Source of the DNA: Sutcliffiella horikoshii
Lineage (GTDB): Bacteria > Bacillota > Bacilli > Bacillales > Bacillaceae_I
Direction of reading: 5' to 3'
Assembly (NCBI GenBank): GCA_001636495.1
Contig: KV440964.1
Span: forward strand, 3,178,666-3,242,665
Length of the DNA stretch: 64,000 nt
In this document: in pieces, positions 12,405 to 19,960 of the stretch
How positions within the stretch are numbered: the first letter of the stretch is position 1
How the letters are laid out: the number at the start of each line of letters is the position of its first letter
Notes under the pieces: model-generated
Told to the model about the DNA's origin: nothing
The model's database searches: none
The model's input: only the letters and a program-made list of their open reading frames with translations
Translations under genes and position numbers: made by a program

Positions 12405-14072
12405 TTAAACTTTAAGAATTCCTCCTGTATTGGCAGAAGTTACGAGTGCTGCATACCTTGCCAGATAACCACTTTTCACTTTCGGCTCAGGCGGTTGCCA
12501 GTTCTGCTTTCTTGCTTCAAGTTCCTCGCTCTCCACCAAAAGATGAATGGAGCGTTTTTCTAAGTCAATCTGGATGATATCCCCGTTTTCCACAAATGCA
12601 ATTGGACCGCATTCTGCTGCTTCTGGTGAGATATGCCCAATGGAGATTCCTCTTGATGCGCCGGAAAATCTTCCATCCGTTATTAAGGCAACTTTGGTGG
12701 ATAAACCCCTTCCTGCAATGGAGGATGTTGGTGCTAGCATCTCCGGCATTCCGGGTCCACCTTTTGGCCCTTCATATCTGATTACCACAACATGCCCTTC
12801 ACGAACTTGCCCACTATTTATTCCTTCTTGGGCTTCTTCTTGTGATTCAAAGACTATCGCGTCTCCTGTAAATGTCTTAATAGATGGATCTACCGCTCCA
12901 ACTTTAATGACTCCTCCGTTTGGCGCGAGATTACCGAACAGGATGCTTAGTCCTCCAACAGGACTGTATGGGTTATCTTTCTTTCGGATTACTTGATCGT
13001 TGACGATTTGCGCGTGATCTACCACTTCCTTGATGGTTTGACCGGAAATGGTGATTCTATCTGGGTGAATTGCGCCTTCCATTTGACATAATTCCTTTAT
13101 GATGGCACTTACCCCTCCTGCCTCATGAACGTCTTCCATGGAATAGTCCGATGCAGGACTTACTTTACATAAGTAAGGGATTCTTTCTGCAATTTTATTG
13201 ATATCTTCTAATTTGTACTCAATTCCAGCTTCATGTGCGATGGCAAGTGTATGTAGAACGGTATTGGTCGATCCGCCCATTGCCATATCCAGTGCAAAAG
13301 CGTCGTCGATTGCTTCTTTTGTGATGATATCTCTTGGCCTAACATCTTCTTCGATTTGTCTCATGAGATGTATTGCTGCATCTTTGATTAGTTGATGTCG
13401 TTCATTGGATGTTGCCACCATGGTACCGTTACCAGGCAGTGCCACTCCAAGCATTTCCATCAATGTATTCATCGAGTTTGCCGTGAACATTCCTGAACAT
13501 GATCCACAAGTCGGACAAGCACTTGATTCAATTTCAAGCAACTCTTCACGAGACATCTTTCCGGAAAGTACACTTCCTACTCCTTCAAAAACAGATACAA
13601 GAGACAATGGCTTTCCATCCTTCGTTCTTCCTGCTTCCATCGGTCCGCCTGATACGAATACTGCTGGTACATTGGTTCTGGCCGCCGCCATCAGCATGCC
13701 CGGTGTGATCTTGTCACAGTTAGGAATGTAAAACACGCCGTCAAACCAGTGGGCGTTGATGACTGTTTCTGCTGAGTCGGCAATCAGTTCTCTACTTGGC
13801 AGGGAATAGCGCATTCCGATATGGCCCATCGCAATTCCGTCATCTACTCCGATTGTATTAAATTCGAAAGGTACTCCTCCCGCATCCCTGATTGCTTCCT
13901 TTACTACTTCTGCAAATTTATTTAAATGCATATGCCCCGGGATGATATCCACGTAAGAGTTACAGACACCGATGAACGGCTTATCCATATCCTCTGCCTT
14001 AACGCCCGCTGCATGCAACAAACTTCTATGTGGTGCTCTGTCGATACCTCTCTTGATCGTATTACTTCTCAT
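12405..14072 (-). CDS. ilvD: Dihydroxy-acid dehydratase
   Basis: Iron-sulfur enzyme dehydrating dihydroxy acids to 2-keto acids for valine, leucine and isoleucine. Motifs: [54 protein letters not shown] (Cys residues that ligate the cluster) and [19 protein letters not shown]. 555 residues from the ATG at 14072, whose N-terminus ([19 protein letters not shown]) matches the family; the longer frame from 14102 would run through the ribosome site AAAGGAG. It follows ilvE after a short gap holding two palindromic GAGGGGTC-type hairpins. Confidence 0.96.
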   Translation of the reverse strand: MRSNTIKRGIDRAPHRSLLHAAGVKAEDMDKPFIGVCNSYVDIIPGHMHLNKFAEVVKEAIRDAGGVPFEFNTIGVDDGIAMGHIGMRYSLPSRELIADSAETVINAHWFDGVFYIPNCDKITPGMLMAAARTNVPAVFVSGGPMEAGRTKDGKPLSLVSVFEGVGSVLSGKMSREELLEIESSACPTCGSCSGMFTANSMNTLMEMLGVALPGNGTMVATSNERHQLIKDAAIHLMRQIEEDVRPRDIITKEAIDDAFALDMAMGGSTNTVLHTLAIAHEAGIEYKLEDINKIAERIPYLCKVSPASDYSMEDVHEAGGVSAIIKELCQMEGAIHPDRITISGQTIKEVVDHAQIVNDQVIRKKDNPYSPVGGLSILFGNLAPNGGVIKVGAVDPSIKTFTGDAIVFESQEEAQEGINSGQVREGHVVVIRYEGPKGGPGMPEMLAPTSSIAGRGLSTKVALITDGRFSGASRGISIGHISPEAAECGPIAFVENGDIIQIDLEKRSIHLLVESEELEARKQNWQPPEPKVKSGYLARYAALVTSANTGGILKV

Positions 14073-14091
14073 CAGCTGCTTCACTCCTTTG

Positions 14092-14144
14092 AGAGGGGTC
14101 AAACCCCTCTTTATCGCTTTAATGCAGTGAGGGTCAGACCCCTC
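14092..14144. repeat. Two tandem GGGGTC/GACCCC mini-palindromes
   Basis: AGAGGGGTCAAACCCCTCT at 14092-14110 and GAGGGTCAGACCCCTC at 14129-14144, each followed by TTTATC. A third, perfect relative (AAAAGGGGTC A GACCCCTTTT) is at 57697-57717. Between ilvE and ilvD they would form small stems in the operon mRNA. Confidence 0.7.
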
Positions 14145-14161
14145 TTTATCTCTTTATCTCA

Positions 14162-15106
14162 TTAATGATTCAACGCTTCGCCTAGCAGCACTCCGCCGTT
14201 GATTTCCCAGCCTACTTGGGTTTCTTCTGGGTAGACTTTGTGGCCGTCTTCTACGACTAGTTGGCGGAAGCGGTTTAGGATTTTGTGGGTTTCTTTGCCT
14301 GGTTTTCCGTCTGCGATTCTTCTGCCGTCCAGGCTGATAACCGGGATTACTTCGGCGGCGGTTCCTGTTAAGAACACTTCATCCGCTACATAAACATCAT
14401 GCCTTGTAAATGGTTCTTCTCGAACGTCATATCCCATTTCATTTGCTAAATCAATGATCGCATTTCGCGTGATGCCTTCGAGTGCTCCAACATAGCTTGG
14501 CGGCGTTAATAGTTTGTTTCCCTTCAGGATAAAGATGTTTTGCCCAGACCCTTCAGCTACATAACCTTCTGTGTTTAGTGTGAGTGCCTCATTGGCACCA
14601 GCCATATTGGCTTCTGCTTTTACCATGATGTTGTTCAAATAGTTAAGTGATTTTACTTTCGGACTTAAGATATCCGGGCGATTTCTTCGAGTAGGAACGG
14701 TTACCATCGTAATTCCTACGTCGTACAACTCTTTTGGGAATAGTGCCAGTTGCTCAGCAATGACAATAAGGTTTGGAGTTTTACATTTTGTGGGATCTAA
14801 ACCGAGATCGCCGACTCCTCTTGATAAGACCAATCGAATATAGGCCGTATCATGCAATTTGTTCTTTCTGAGAGTCTCAACGATAATATCCTCTAGTTCA
14901 GACATCGTATAGGGGACGTCCAATAATACAGACCTTGCAGAATCGTATAATCTTTCAAGATGTTCGCGAAGACGGAATACATTTCCGTTGTACATTCGGA
15001 TTCCTTCAAAAACGCCATCGCCATATAAGAACCCATGATCATATACAGATACAACTGCCTTCTCTTTTTCAACTAGCTGCCCATTCATATAGATGTATCT
15101 ACACAT
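14162..15106 (-). CDS. ilvE: Branched-chain amino-acid aminotransferase (class IV)
   Basis: PLP-dependent last step of isoleucine, leucine and valine synthesis. Class IV motifs: VSVYDHGFLYGDGVFEGIR, the PLP Lys in SPKVKSLNYLNNIMVKAEA, and the phosphate-binding/active-site segment GYVAEGSGQNIFI followed by EVFLTGTAAEVIPV. 314 residues, start ATG behind AGGAGATTAGTT. It is the first gene of the nine-gene operon; the ~310-nt leader in front contains a ykkC-family riboswitch and terminator. Confidence 0.95.
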   Translation of the reverse strand: MCRYIYMNGQLVEKEKAVVSVYDHGFLYGDGVFEGIRMYNGNVFRLREHLERLYDSARSVLLDVPYTMSELEDIIVETLRKNKLHDTAYIRLVLSRGVGDLGLDPTKCKTPNLIVIAEQLALFPKELYDVGITMVTVPTRRNRPDILSPKVKSLNYLNNIMVKAEANMAGANEALTLNTEGYVAEGSGQNIFILKGNKLLTPPSYVGALEGITRNAIIDLANEMGYDVREEPFTRHDVYVADEVFLTGTAAEVIPVISLDGRRIADGKPGKETHKILNRFRQLVVEDGHKVYPEETQVGWEINGGVLLGEALNH

Positions 15107-15169
15107 AACTAATCTCCTCTTTTCACTTTTTATTGTTTGAATATTCTGACATATAATAATTTAAAAGTT

Positions 15170-15226
15170 GCCCCTTGGTCAGGTTGAATAAACGCCAAGC
15201 GTTCATCAGAACCTATCCGTAGAGGC
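15170..15226 (-). terminator. Riboswitch-controlled terminator in the ilv leader
   Basis: On the minus strand a long interrupted hairpin: GCCUC...GGGGC at the base, AGGUU...AACCU in the middle and AACGC-UUG-GCGUU at the tip, followed by AACUUUUAAAUU. The basal GCCUC can alternatively pair with GAGG at the aptamer's 3' end, a mutually exclusive fold suited to ligand-dependent read-through. Confidence 0.7.
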
Positions 15227-15392
15227 TTTTTTCCTCGCGGTGTACACCATCTGTCAAGATCGTGTTGGTATCGCTCGGACCAGACATGATTGGAAAAATC
15301 AGCTGATAGAAAAGATAAACCCTTTCTTTCACTATCACTTTACTTTCCTGAAATCACCGGAACCCTAGACACCCTTCTGATATAAGAAATGT
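15222..15392 (-). ncRNA. ykkC-family riboswitch aptamer, probably ppGpp-type (subtype 2a)
   Basis: The minus strand carries the two hallmark ykkC core strings, CTAGGGTTCCG (15358-15368) and CTGGTCCGAG (15274-15283), then an extended stem (ACAC-AUCU pairing with AGAU-GUGU) and a 3' segment ending GAGGAAAAAAGCCTC. A hairpin just 5' of the core (15369-15392, UUCU/AGAA with ACA/UGU) is in the place of the add-on helix P0 that marks the ppGpp/PRPP subtypes and is absent from guanidine-I. The downstream BCAA operon favours ppGpp over PRPP, which normally precedes purine genes. Class assignment is firm; ligand is inferred from P0 and gene context. Confidence 0.88.
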
Positions 15393-15427
15393 TATTTCAT
15401 TTATCAATATTTCTTTGAGTTGATGTT

Positions 15428-15456
15428 ATTTTAATACCGTCTATACAGGCAGTCAA
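15428..15456 (-). promoter_or_regulatory. Sigma-A promoter of the ilv-leu operon
   Basis: -35 TTGACT (15451-15456), 17-bp spacer, -10 TAAAAT (15428-15433). Transcription would start near 15420, giving a leader of about 310 nt that contains the whole riboswitch. Confidence 0.82.
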
Positions 15457-15460
15457 CACC

Positions 15461-15475
15461 TAATTTCAGATAATT
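15461..15475. promoter_or_regulatory. CodY-like box
   Basis: TAATTTCAGATAATT matches the CodY consensus AATTTTCWGAAAATT at 12 of 15 positions and lies directly upstream of the -35. CodY repression of ilv-leu in rich medium is known in B. subtilis; binding here is inferred. Confidence 0.5.
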
Positions 15476-15492
15476 CTAATTTTACAGACAAT

Positions 15493-15508
15493 ATAAAAAC
15501 GCTTTCAT
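15493..15508. promoter_or_regulatory. cre-like site 1 (CcpA)
   Basis: On the minus strand ATGAAAGCGTTTTTAT fits the cre consensus WTGNAARCGNWWWCAW with one mismatch. Centred about 80 bp upstream of the expected start, a position where CcpA activates ilv-leu in B. subtilis. Confidence 0.6.
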
Positions 15509-15524
15509 TTTTGTTGTAATAGCA

Positions 15525-15540
15525 AAGAAAACGCTTACAA
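15525..15540. promoter_or_regulatory. cre-like site 2 (CcpA)
   Basis: AAGAAAACGCTTACAA fits the cre consensus with one mismatch. About three helical turns from site 1, so two CcpA dimers could bind on one face. Confidence 0.5.
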
Positions 15541-15595
15541 ATATTTGTTAAATTTTTTTACATACCCTTCATTTTTTCTCTCAAAACATAAAAAA

Positions 15596-15615
15596 AGAAC
15601 GGGTTACCCCGCTCT
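15596..15615. terminator. Terminator of ilvA
   Basis: 8-bp stem (AGAGCGGG / CCCGTTCT on the minus strand, one G-T pair) with GTAA loop and TTTTTTTATG tail; the opposite strand also ends in a T run. Confidence 0.88.
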
Positions 15616-15634
15616 TTTTCTAGACAAACTATAA

Positions 15635-16897
15635 TTATATCAATAAATTAAACAACTGCTTATCTTTGTTAATCTCAAGATACGTGAAGCCTTTCTTTTC
15701 CATTCGTTCAATAATCGCAAAATAATCCTCAGGCTTTCGCAATTCGACGCCAACCAACACCGGTCCTTTGTCTCGGTTATTTTTCTTCGTGTACTCAAAA
15801 CGAGTGATATCATCTGTCTCTCCCAGAACATCCTCCATAAATTCTCGCAACGCTCCGGCACGCTGAGGGAAGTTGACAATAAAGTAATGTTTCAGACCTT
15901 CATAGATCAGGGACCTTTCTTTCATTTCCTGCATTCGGTCTAAATCATTATTGCCACCACTCACAATACAGACTACCGTCTTTCCTCTAATCTCATCTTT
16001 GTAAAAATCTAGCGCAGCAATAGACAACGCTCCTGCCGGCTCGGCAATTATGGCGTTTTCGTTGTACAAATTAAGGATGGTGGTACACACTTTTCCTTCT
16101 GGTACCAATACCACATCATCTGCAAGGTCTTTTGTCAGATCAAACGGCAGTTGGCCAACCTGCTTAACGGCGGCTCCATCTACAAAGCTATCAATCTCAT
16201 TCAATCGCACTACTTCATTTTGAGCCAATGATTGCTTCATACCTGGAGCACCGAACGGTTCCACACCAATCAATTTAGTATCCGGACGCTTTTCTTTCAA
16301 ATAGGATCCCACACCTGAGATCAGTCCCCCACCGCCAATACTCATGAATACATGAGAACATTCCTCTTGCAACTGCTCAGAAATTTCCAAGCCTACGGTT
16401 GCTTGGCCAGTGATCGTCAACCGGTCGTCAAAAGGGTGTATAAACTTCATCCCTTCCTGTTCACACACTTTCATCGCTTGCTGATAGGAATCATCGTACG
16501 TGTCTCCTATAAGAACGACTTCTGTAAACTCGCCACCAAAAAACTCTACTCGTGACACTTTTTGTCGCGGGGTGGTGGTTGGCATAAAGATCTTCCCTTT
16601 AATTCCGAGCTTTTTGCACGCATAAGCAACTCCTTGTGCATGGTTACCTGCACTGGCACACACTACACCTTTTGCTCGTTGTTCCTCTGTTAAACTATGG
16701 ACCGAATAGTATGCTCCTCTAATTTTAAATGACCTTACCACCTGTTGATCTTCCCGTTTTAGGTACACCTTACAGTTATATCGCTCTGATAGAATGGTAT
16801 CCAACTGAAGCGGTGTTCTGACAACCACATCCTTCAGCACCTCATAGGCATGCTCAACTTCTTCTGTTGTCACTCTTGTTTGTAATGCTCTTGCCAC
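15635..16897 (-). CDS. ilvA: Threonine deaminase (threonine ammonia-lyase, biosynthetic)
   Basis: Deaminates threonine to 2-ketobutyrate, feeding isoleucine synthesis with the adjacent ilv operon. PLP Lys in REDQQVVRSFKIRGAYYS; PLP phosphate loop SIGGGGLISGVG; C-terminal ACT-like effector domain from about residue 325 (KHYFIVNFPQRAGALREFM). 420 residues, as in B. subtilis. Start GTG at 16897 behind AAGGAGCGG. It is transcribed separately: its own promoter lies upstream and a terminator plus the ilv regulatory region lie downstream. Confidence 0.95.
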   Translation of the reverse strand: MARALQTRVTTEEVEHAYEVLKDVVVRTPLQLDTILSERYNCKVYLKREDQQVVRSFKIRGAYYSVHSLTEEQRAKGVVCASAGNHAQGVAYACKKLGIKGKIFMPTTTPRQKVSRVEFFGGEFTEVVLIGDTYDDSYQQAMKVCEQEGMKFIHPFDDRLTITGQATVGLEISEQLQEECSHVFMSIGGGGLISGVGSYLKEKRPDTKLIGVEPFGAPGMKQSLAQNEVVRLNEIDSFVDGAAVKQVGQLPFDLTKDLADDVVLVPEGKVCTTILNLYNENAIIAEPAGALSIAALDFYKDEIRGKTVVCIVSGGNNDLDRMQEMKERSLIYEGLKHYFIVNFPQRAGALREFMEDVLGETDDITRFEYTKKNNRDKGPVLVGVELRKPEDYFAIIERMEKKGFTYLEINKDKQLFNLLI

Positions 16898-16940
16898 TCT
16901 TACCGCTCCTTCCCATGGTGAAAAATGAATATTGTGAATT

Positions 16941-16970
16941 ATTGTACAACAGGTTGTTTTAAAAAGTCAC
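16941..16970 (-). promoter_or_regulatory. Candidate sigma-A promoter of ilvA
   Basis: -35 GTGACT (16965-16970), 18-bp spacer, -10 TACAAT (16941-16946). Confidence 0.5.
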
Positions 16971-16999
16971 GATGAAATTTCCTCGCGACCATTAAAAAA

Positions 17000-17033
17000 A
17001 GCATTTGACAGCTTTAACTTGTTGTCGAATGCT
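17000..17033 (-). terminator. Terminator of the FhuF-like gene
   Basis: AGCATTCGACA pairs with TGTCAAATGCT (one mismatch), then TTTTTTTAATGG. The stem overlaps the last codons and stop of the gene. Confidence 0.85.
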
Positions 17034-17808
17034 CTGCTAAAACTTTATTAAATTTTTCTAGCCGATCTGACTTTTTCATTCTCGGACAGGTATAACATAA
17101 GTGTCCGCCTTCTGTTTGATAAGCAAGACAACACGAAGGTTTTAAAGGCATCGGATCATTTAAATCCCATGGATTATCAATAAATATTAGTTTTTTTGCA
17201 TAGGGATGTTTCTCTGTCATCACTCCCATGCAAGAGGATGGAGTTACTTTTTTAAACTTTTCCACGTTTTTTTCGTATTGCCATACGTACCTATCAGAAA
17301 GACCGGAATACTTCATACGATCTGATATCCAATAGAGACTATGGGTCGCCTGGTACCACATATGAAGAAGATTGTTGTTAGCTGACAGAGCTTGCATCTG
17401 CTTATATGCTGGCTTCATCTCATCTTCATAAAATTCCTCCACCCACTCTTTGTCCCCTTTTTTAACTAAGGCTTCAGAATGAACAACATAAGTGATTAGC
17501 ATCGTGCCACGTTGATTATTATATAGTTGCAGTTTAATATTTTCTGCGGTGACCTTCCATCCATCGGAAGATAAGAAATGCATGGCTCCACATAAATATC
17601 CAAACCAGCCTGCAAGATACATAACGGTTACATCCTTTGTCGTTGCCTTGATTCCAGCTCCATATATATCTAGTAATTCTTGTAGAATTTCAGGATGGGC
17701 CAATTCACTTATCCTACACTCCCAGACAACATCCGCTTTCTCTTGATTCGTCATATAAAAGAAAGTCTCCATCTGTTCCCACGTCCACAGCTGTTCTTGA
17801 CGCTCCAT
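17014..17808 (-). CDS. FhuF-like ferric-siderophore reductase
   Basis: Reduces Fe(III)-siderophore complexes in the cytosol to release iron, by family. The C-terminus carries the diagnostic [2Fe-2S] arrangement C-C-x10-C-x2-C (SCCLAYQTEGGHLCYTCPR, residues ~227-245). The N-terminal 200 residues are helical and match no better-known domain by eye. 264 residues. It is the second gene after the siderophore-binding lipoprotein, with a hairpin terminator between them, so it may be made at lower level from the same Fur-controlled promoter. Start ATG behind AAAAGGAGGAAG. Confidence 0.82.
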   Translation of the reverse strand: MERQEQLWTWEQMETFFYMTNQEKADVVWECRISELAHPEILQELLDIYGAGIKATTKDVTVMYLAGWFGYLCGAMHFLSSDGWKVTAENIKLQLYNNQRGTMLITYVVHSEALVKKGDKEWVEEFYEDEMKPAYKQMQALSANNNLLHMWYQATHSLYWISDRMKYSGLSDRYVWQYEKNVEKFKKVTPSSCMGVMTEKHPYAKKLIFIDNPWDLNDPMPLKPSCCLAYQTEGGHLCYTCPRMKKSDRLEKFNKVLAEHSTTS

Positions 17809-17831
17809 CTTCTTCCTCCTTTTATGAAAAA

Positions 17832-17856
17832 AAGGTTGACAGCATATGCCAACCTT
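17832..17856 (-). terminator. Partial terminator between binding protein and FhuF-like gene
   Basis: 7-bp stem AAGGTTG / CAACCTT followed by TTTTT on the minus strand, in the 60-nt gap of a two-gene unit. Confidence 0.7.
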
Positions 17857-17868
17857 CCTTATTTTCTA

Positions 17869-18861
17869 TTACATTTCTTCCATATACGTCACAATATCTT
17901 CTAATAGAAGGTTTGCAGCTTTAATCCCCCCAGATAGGTTCCAGATGATTTCATCTACTTTGTGCGCGGAATCCGTTTGCGCAACATTTAGCTTTTCATA
18001 AAGAGGATGTTGCATCCAAGTTTCTTGCATTTTTGTTCCGCCTTTTTCCTCATCATAATCTGCGTTGAAATAGAACATAACGTCTCCATCCATGCTGCTC
18101 ATCTGTTCTTCCGTAATGACTTCCATGAAATTATCTTTATCTTGTGCTTCTGGACGTGCAAATCCTAAGTCAGAAAGGATCGTTCCTGCAAATGTATCTT
18201 TTTGATAAATACGAACCGTTGTTGGCAAGAAACGGACAACGGAAACTTCCATATCCAATTTATCTGCAAGCTTCCCTTTTACTTCTTCCACATGCTCATC
18301 GTAATTTGCCATAGCTTCTTTGCCTTCTGCCTCTTTGTTCAATGCTTTTGCGTATAGTTCAAAGTTTTGCTTCCAATCTCCAGCTAAGTCCTCAGAGAAT
18401 ACAGTTGGCGCAATAGCTTCTAATTGTTCGTAGATTTCTTCATGACGAATTTTGTTTCCAATGATCAAGTCAGGTTGAAGACTTGCAATCGTTTCAAGGT
18501 TCGGTGCAGTTTCTTCCCCAAGCTCCGTTACCCCTTCCATTTCTTCTTTAATATGAGCGTACCATTCCGTCCCTACACCAGGACTAACAGCACCAACTGG
18601 TGTTACACCAAGTTCCAATAGAGCTTCTGTACCTTCGTTTGTCAGAACTACCACTTTTTGCGGCGTGTCTTTAATGGTTGTTTCTCCCATTGCATGTTGA
18701 ACCGTGTATTCTGTTGACTCTTCTGTTTTGGTTGCTTCATCGTTTTTAGAACTATTCTCGCCGGTATTGCTTCCTGTATTGTTTGCTCCGCATCCAGCTA
18801 AAATTAATGCCAATATACTGAAAGTAAGCAGTAATTGAATAAACCCTTTATTCTTTCTCAT
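17869..18861 (-). CDS. Siderophore/iron ABC transporter substrate-binding lipoprotein
   Basis: Extracellular ligand-binding lipoprotein of the FecB/TroA fold. Lipoprotein signal with LAGC lipobox (Cys ~24) and Asn/Ser-rich linker; then YTVQHAMGETTIKDTPQKVV, LLELGVTPVGAV and LETIASLQPDLIIGNKIRHE, typical of catecholate/hydroxamate siderophore receptors such as YfiY. 330 residues. No permease or ATPase gene is nearby, so it must use components encoded elsewhere. A Fur box overlaps its promoter. Start ATG behind AAAGGGAG. Confidence 0.88.
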   Translation of the reverse strand: MRKNKGFIQLLLTFSILALILAGCGANNTGSNTGENSSKNDEATKTEESTEYTVQHAMGETTIKDTPQKVVVLTNEGTEALLELGVTPVGAVSPGVGTEWYAHIKEEMEGVTELGEETAPNLETIASLQPDLIIGNKIRHEEIYEQLEAIAPTVFSEDLAGDWKQNFELYAKALNKEAEGKEAMANYDEHVEEVKGKLADKLDMEVSVVRFLPTTVRIYQKDTFAGTILSDLGFARPEAQDKDNFMEVITEEQMSSMDGDVMFYFNADYDEEKGGTKMQETWMQHPLYEKLNVAQTDSAHKVDEIIWNLSGGIKAANLLLEDIVTYMEEM

Positions 18862-18903
18862 TTCTATCTCCCTTTCTTCTGACTGTACATCAGCCTATGT
18901 AAT

Positions 18904-18929
18904 TGATAATGATTTTCATTATTATTATA
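18904..18929. promoter_or_regulatory. Fur box overlapping a -10 element
   Basis: TGATAATGATTTTCATTATT (from 18904) matches the 7-1-7 Fur box TGATAATNATTATCA with one mismatch. On the minus strand a TATAAT (18924-18929) lies at its edge, so iron-bound Fur would block the polymerase. The -35 is weak. Confidence 0.8.
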
Positions 18930-19012
18930 GGTCGCAAATACTAGGAAAGCTATGCACTTTTTGAACATTTTGCATGGACTTTTTGTCACAGGCTTTTTTT
19001 CAGGCACCGTTT

Positions 19013-19042
19013 CGGACAAAGGTTGTAGTCGTTTGTTACAAT
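19013..19042 (+). promoter_or_regulatory. Candidate sigma-A promoter of the patatin-MFS pair
   Basis: -35 CGGACA, 18-bp spacer, -10 TACAAT (19037-19042). Confidence 0.4.
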
Positions 19043-19094
19043 ATGCTTTATGAAAAGAATGGAACATAAAAGCTACTGGAAAGAGGGATAGAAG

Positions 19095-19940
19095 TTGTTG
19101 AACAGTGGATTAGTACTTGAAGGCGGAGGTATGCGCGGAGTATATACTGCCGGAATTTTAGAATATTTTATGGAAAAGGACTTATACTTTCCTTATGTGA
19201 TTGGTGTTTCTGCAGGAGCTTGCATGGCAGCTTCCTATCTATCTAGACAGCCAGGGCGAAACAAAAAGGTCAATATTGATTTTGTTGGAGACCCTAGATA
19301 TCTTTCCTATCGTAATTTTTGGAAAAAACGACAAATGTTCGACATGGACTTCTTATTTGATGAAATTCCTAATAAGCTTGTTCCCTATGACTATGAAACA
19401 TTCTTGAACAGAACGGAGCAGTTTGTTGTCGTTACGACGGATTGTCTGACTGGCGAACCCATATATTTCAATATGGATCAGCACGGAGAAGATATGCTTC
19501 AGCTGATTCGGGCATCGAGTTCCCTTCCCTTTGTTGCACCAAGTGTGGCTTATCGGGACAGAATGCTCTTAGACGGTGGAATCATTGATCCTATTCCATT
19601 AAAAAAAGCACAAAAAGATGGCTTTGAGAAAAATGTTGTCATCCTGACGAAACCTGTTGGTTATAAAAAGAAAGCAAGCCGATTCTCTTCCCTTTTCAAA
19701 TACAAGCAATATCCGATTATTTCAGATCGCCTTCAGACACGTTACAAACTATATAATGACACATTGGACTATGTAGAAGCGGAGAAGTCAACTGGAACTA
19801 CTTTTGTATTCCAACCAAGCAAGCCGTTACCTGTAGGCAGAATGGAACGGAAAAAAGATCGTCTACAAGCACTTTATGAACTAGGTTATGAAGATGCGAA
19901 AAACAACTACAAGGCACTACAAGATTTTTTACAAAACTAA
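19095..19940 (+). CDS. Patatin-like phospholipase family protein
   Basis: Ser-Asp dyad lipid acyl hydrolase of the bacterial YjjU/RssA type, cytosolic (no signal peptide). Oxyanion loop LEGGGMRGVYTAG at the N-terminus, nucleophile elbow GVSAGA (Ser ~40), catalytic Asp in LLDGGIIDPIP. 281 residues. Starts are TTG codons: 19095 and 19098 are both reachable from AGAGGG at 19082-19087. The MFS gene begins 20 nt later on the same strand. The natural lipid substrate is unknown. Confidence 0.87.
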   Translation: MLNSGLVLEGGGMRGVYTAGILEYFMEKDLYFPYVIGVSAGACMAASYLSRQPGRNKKVNIDFVGDPRYLSYRNFWKKRQMFDMDFLFDEIPNKLVPYDYETFLNRTEQFVVVTTDCLTGEPIYFNMDQHGEDMLQLIRASSSLPFVAPSVAYRDRMLLDGGIIDPIPLKKAQKDGFEKNVVILTKPVGYKKKASRFSSLFKYKQYPIISDRLQTRYKLYNDTLDYVEAEKSTGTTFVFQPSKPLPVGRMERKKDRLQALYELGYEDAKNNYKALQDFLQN

Positions 19941-19960
19941 GATAGAAATTGGTGAGACAA

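Noticed and set aside
12547-12996. Plus-strand frame of 149 codons opposite ilvD
   Set aside because: It lies wholly antisense to a gene with intact catalytic motifs, has no ribosome site, and its translation is low-complexity; a shadow frame.
15222-15260. T-box-like string (GATGGTGTACACCGCG) in the ilv leader
   Set aside because: It differs from the AGGGTGGTACCGCG consensus and is explained as the 3' stem of the ykkC-family aptamer; the leader is too short for a T-box Stem I plus this aptamer, and no specifier loop is seen.
15562-15587. Possible sigma-B promoter GTTTTG-14-GGGTAT upstream of the ilv cre sites
   Set aside because: The -35 matches only 4 of 6 and lies ~130 bp above a far better sigma-A promoter, next to the ilvA terminator; taken as chance.
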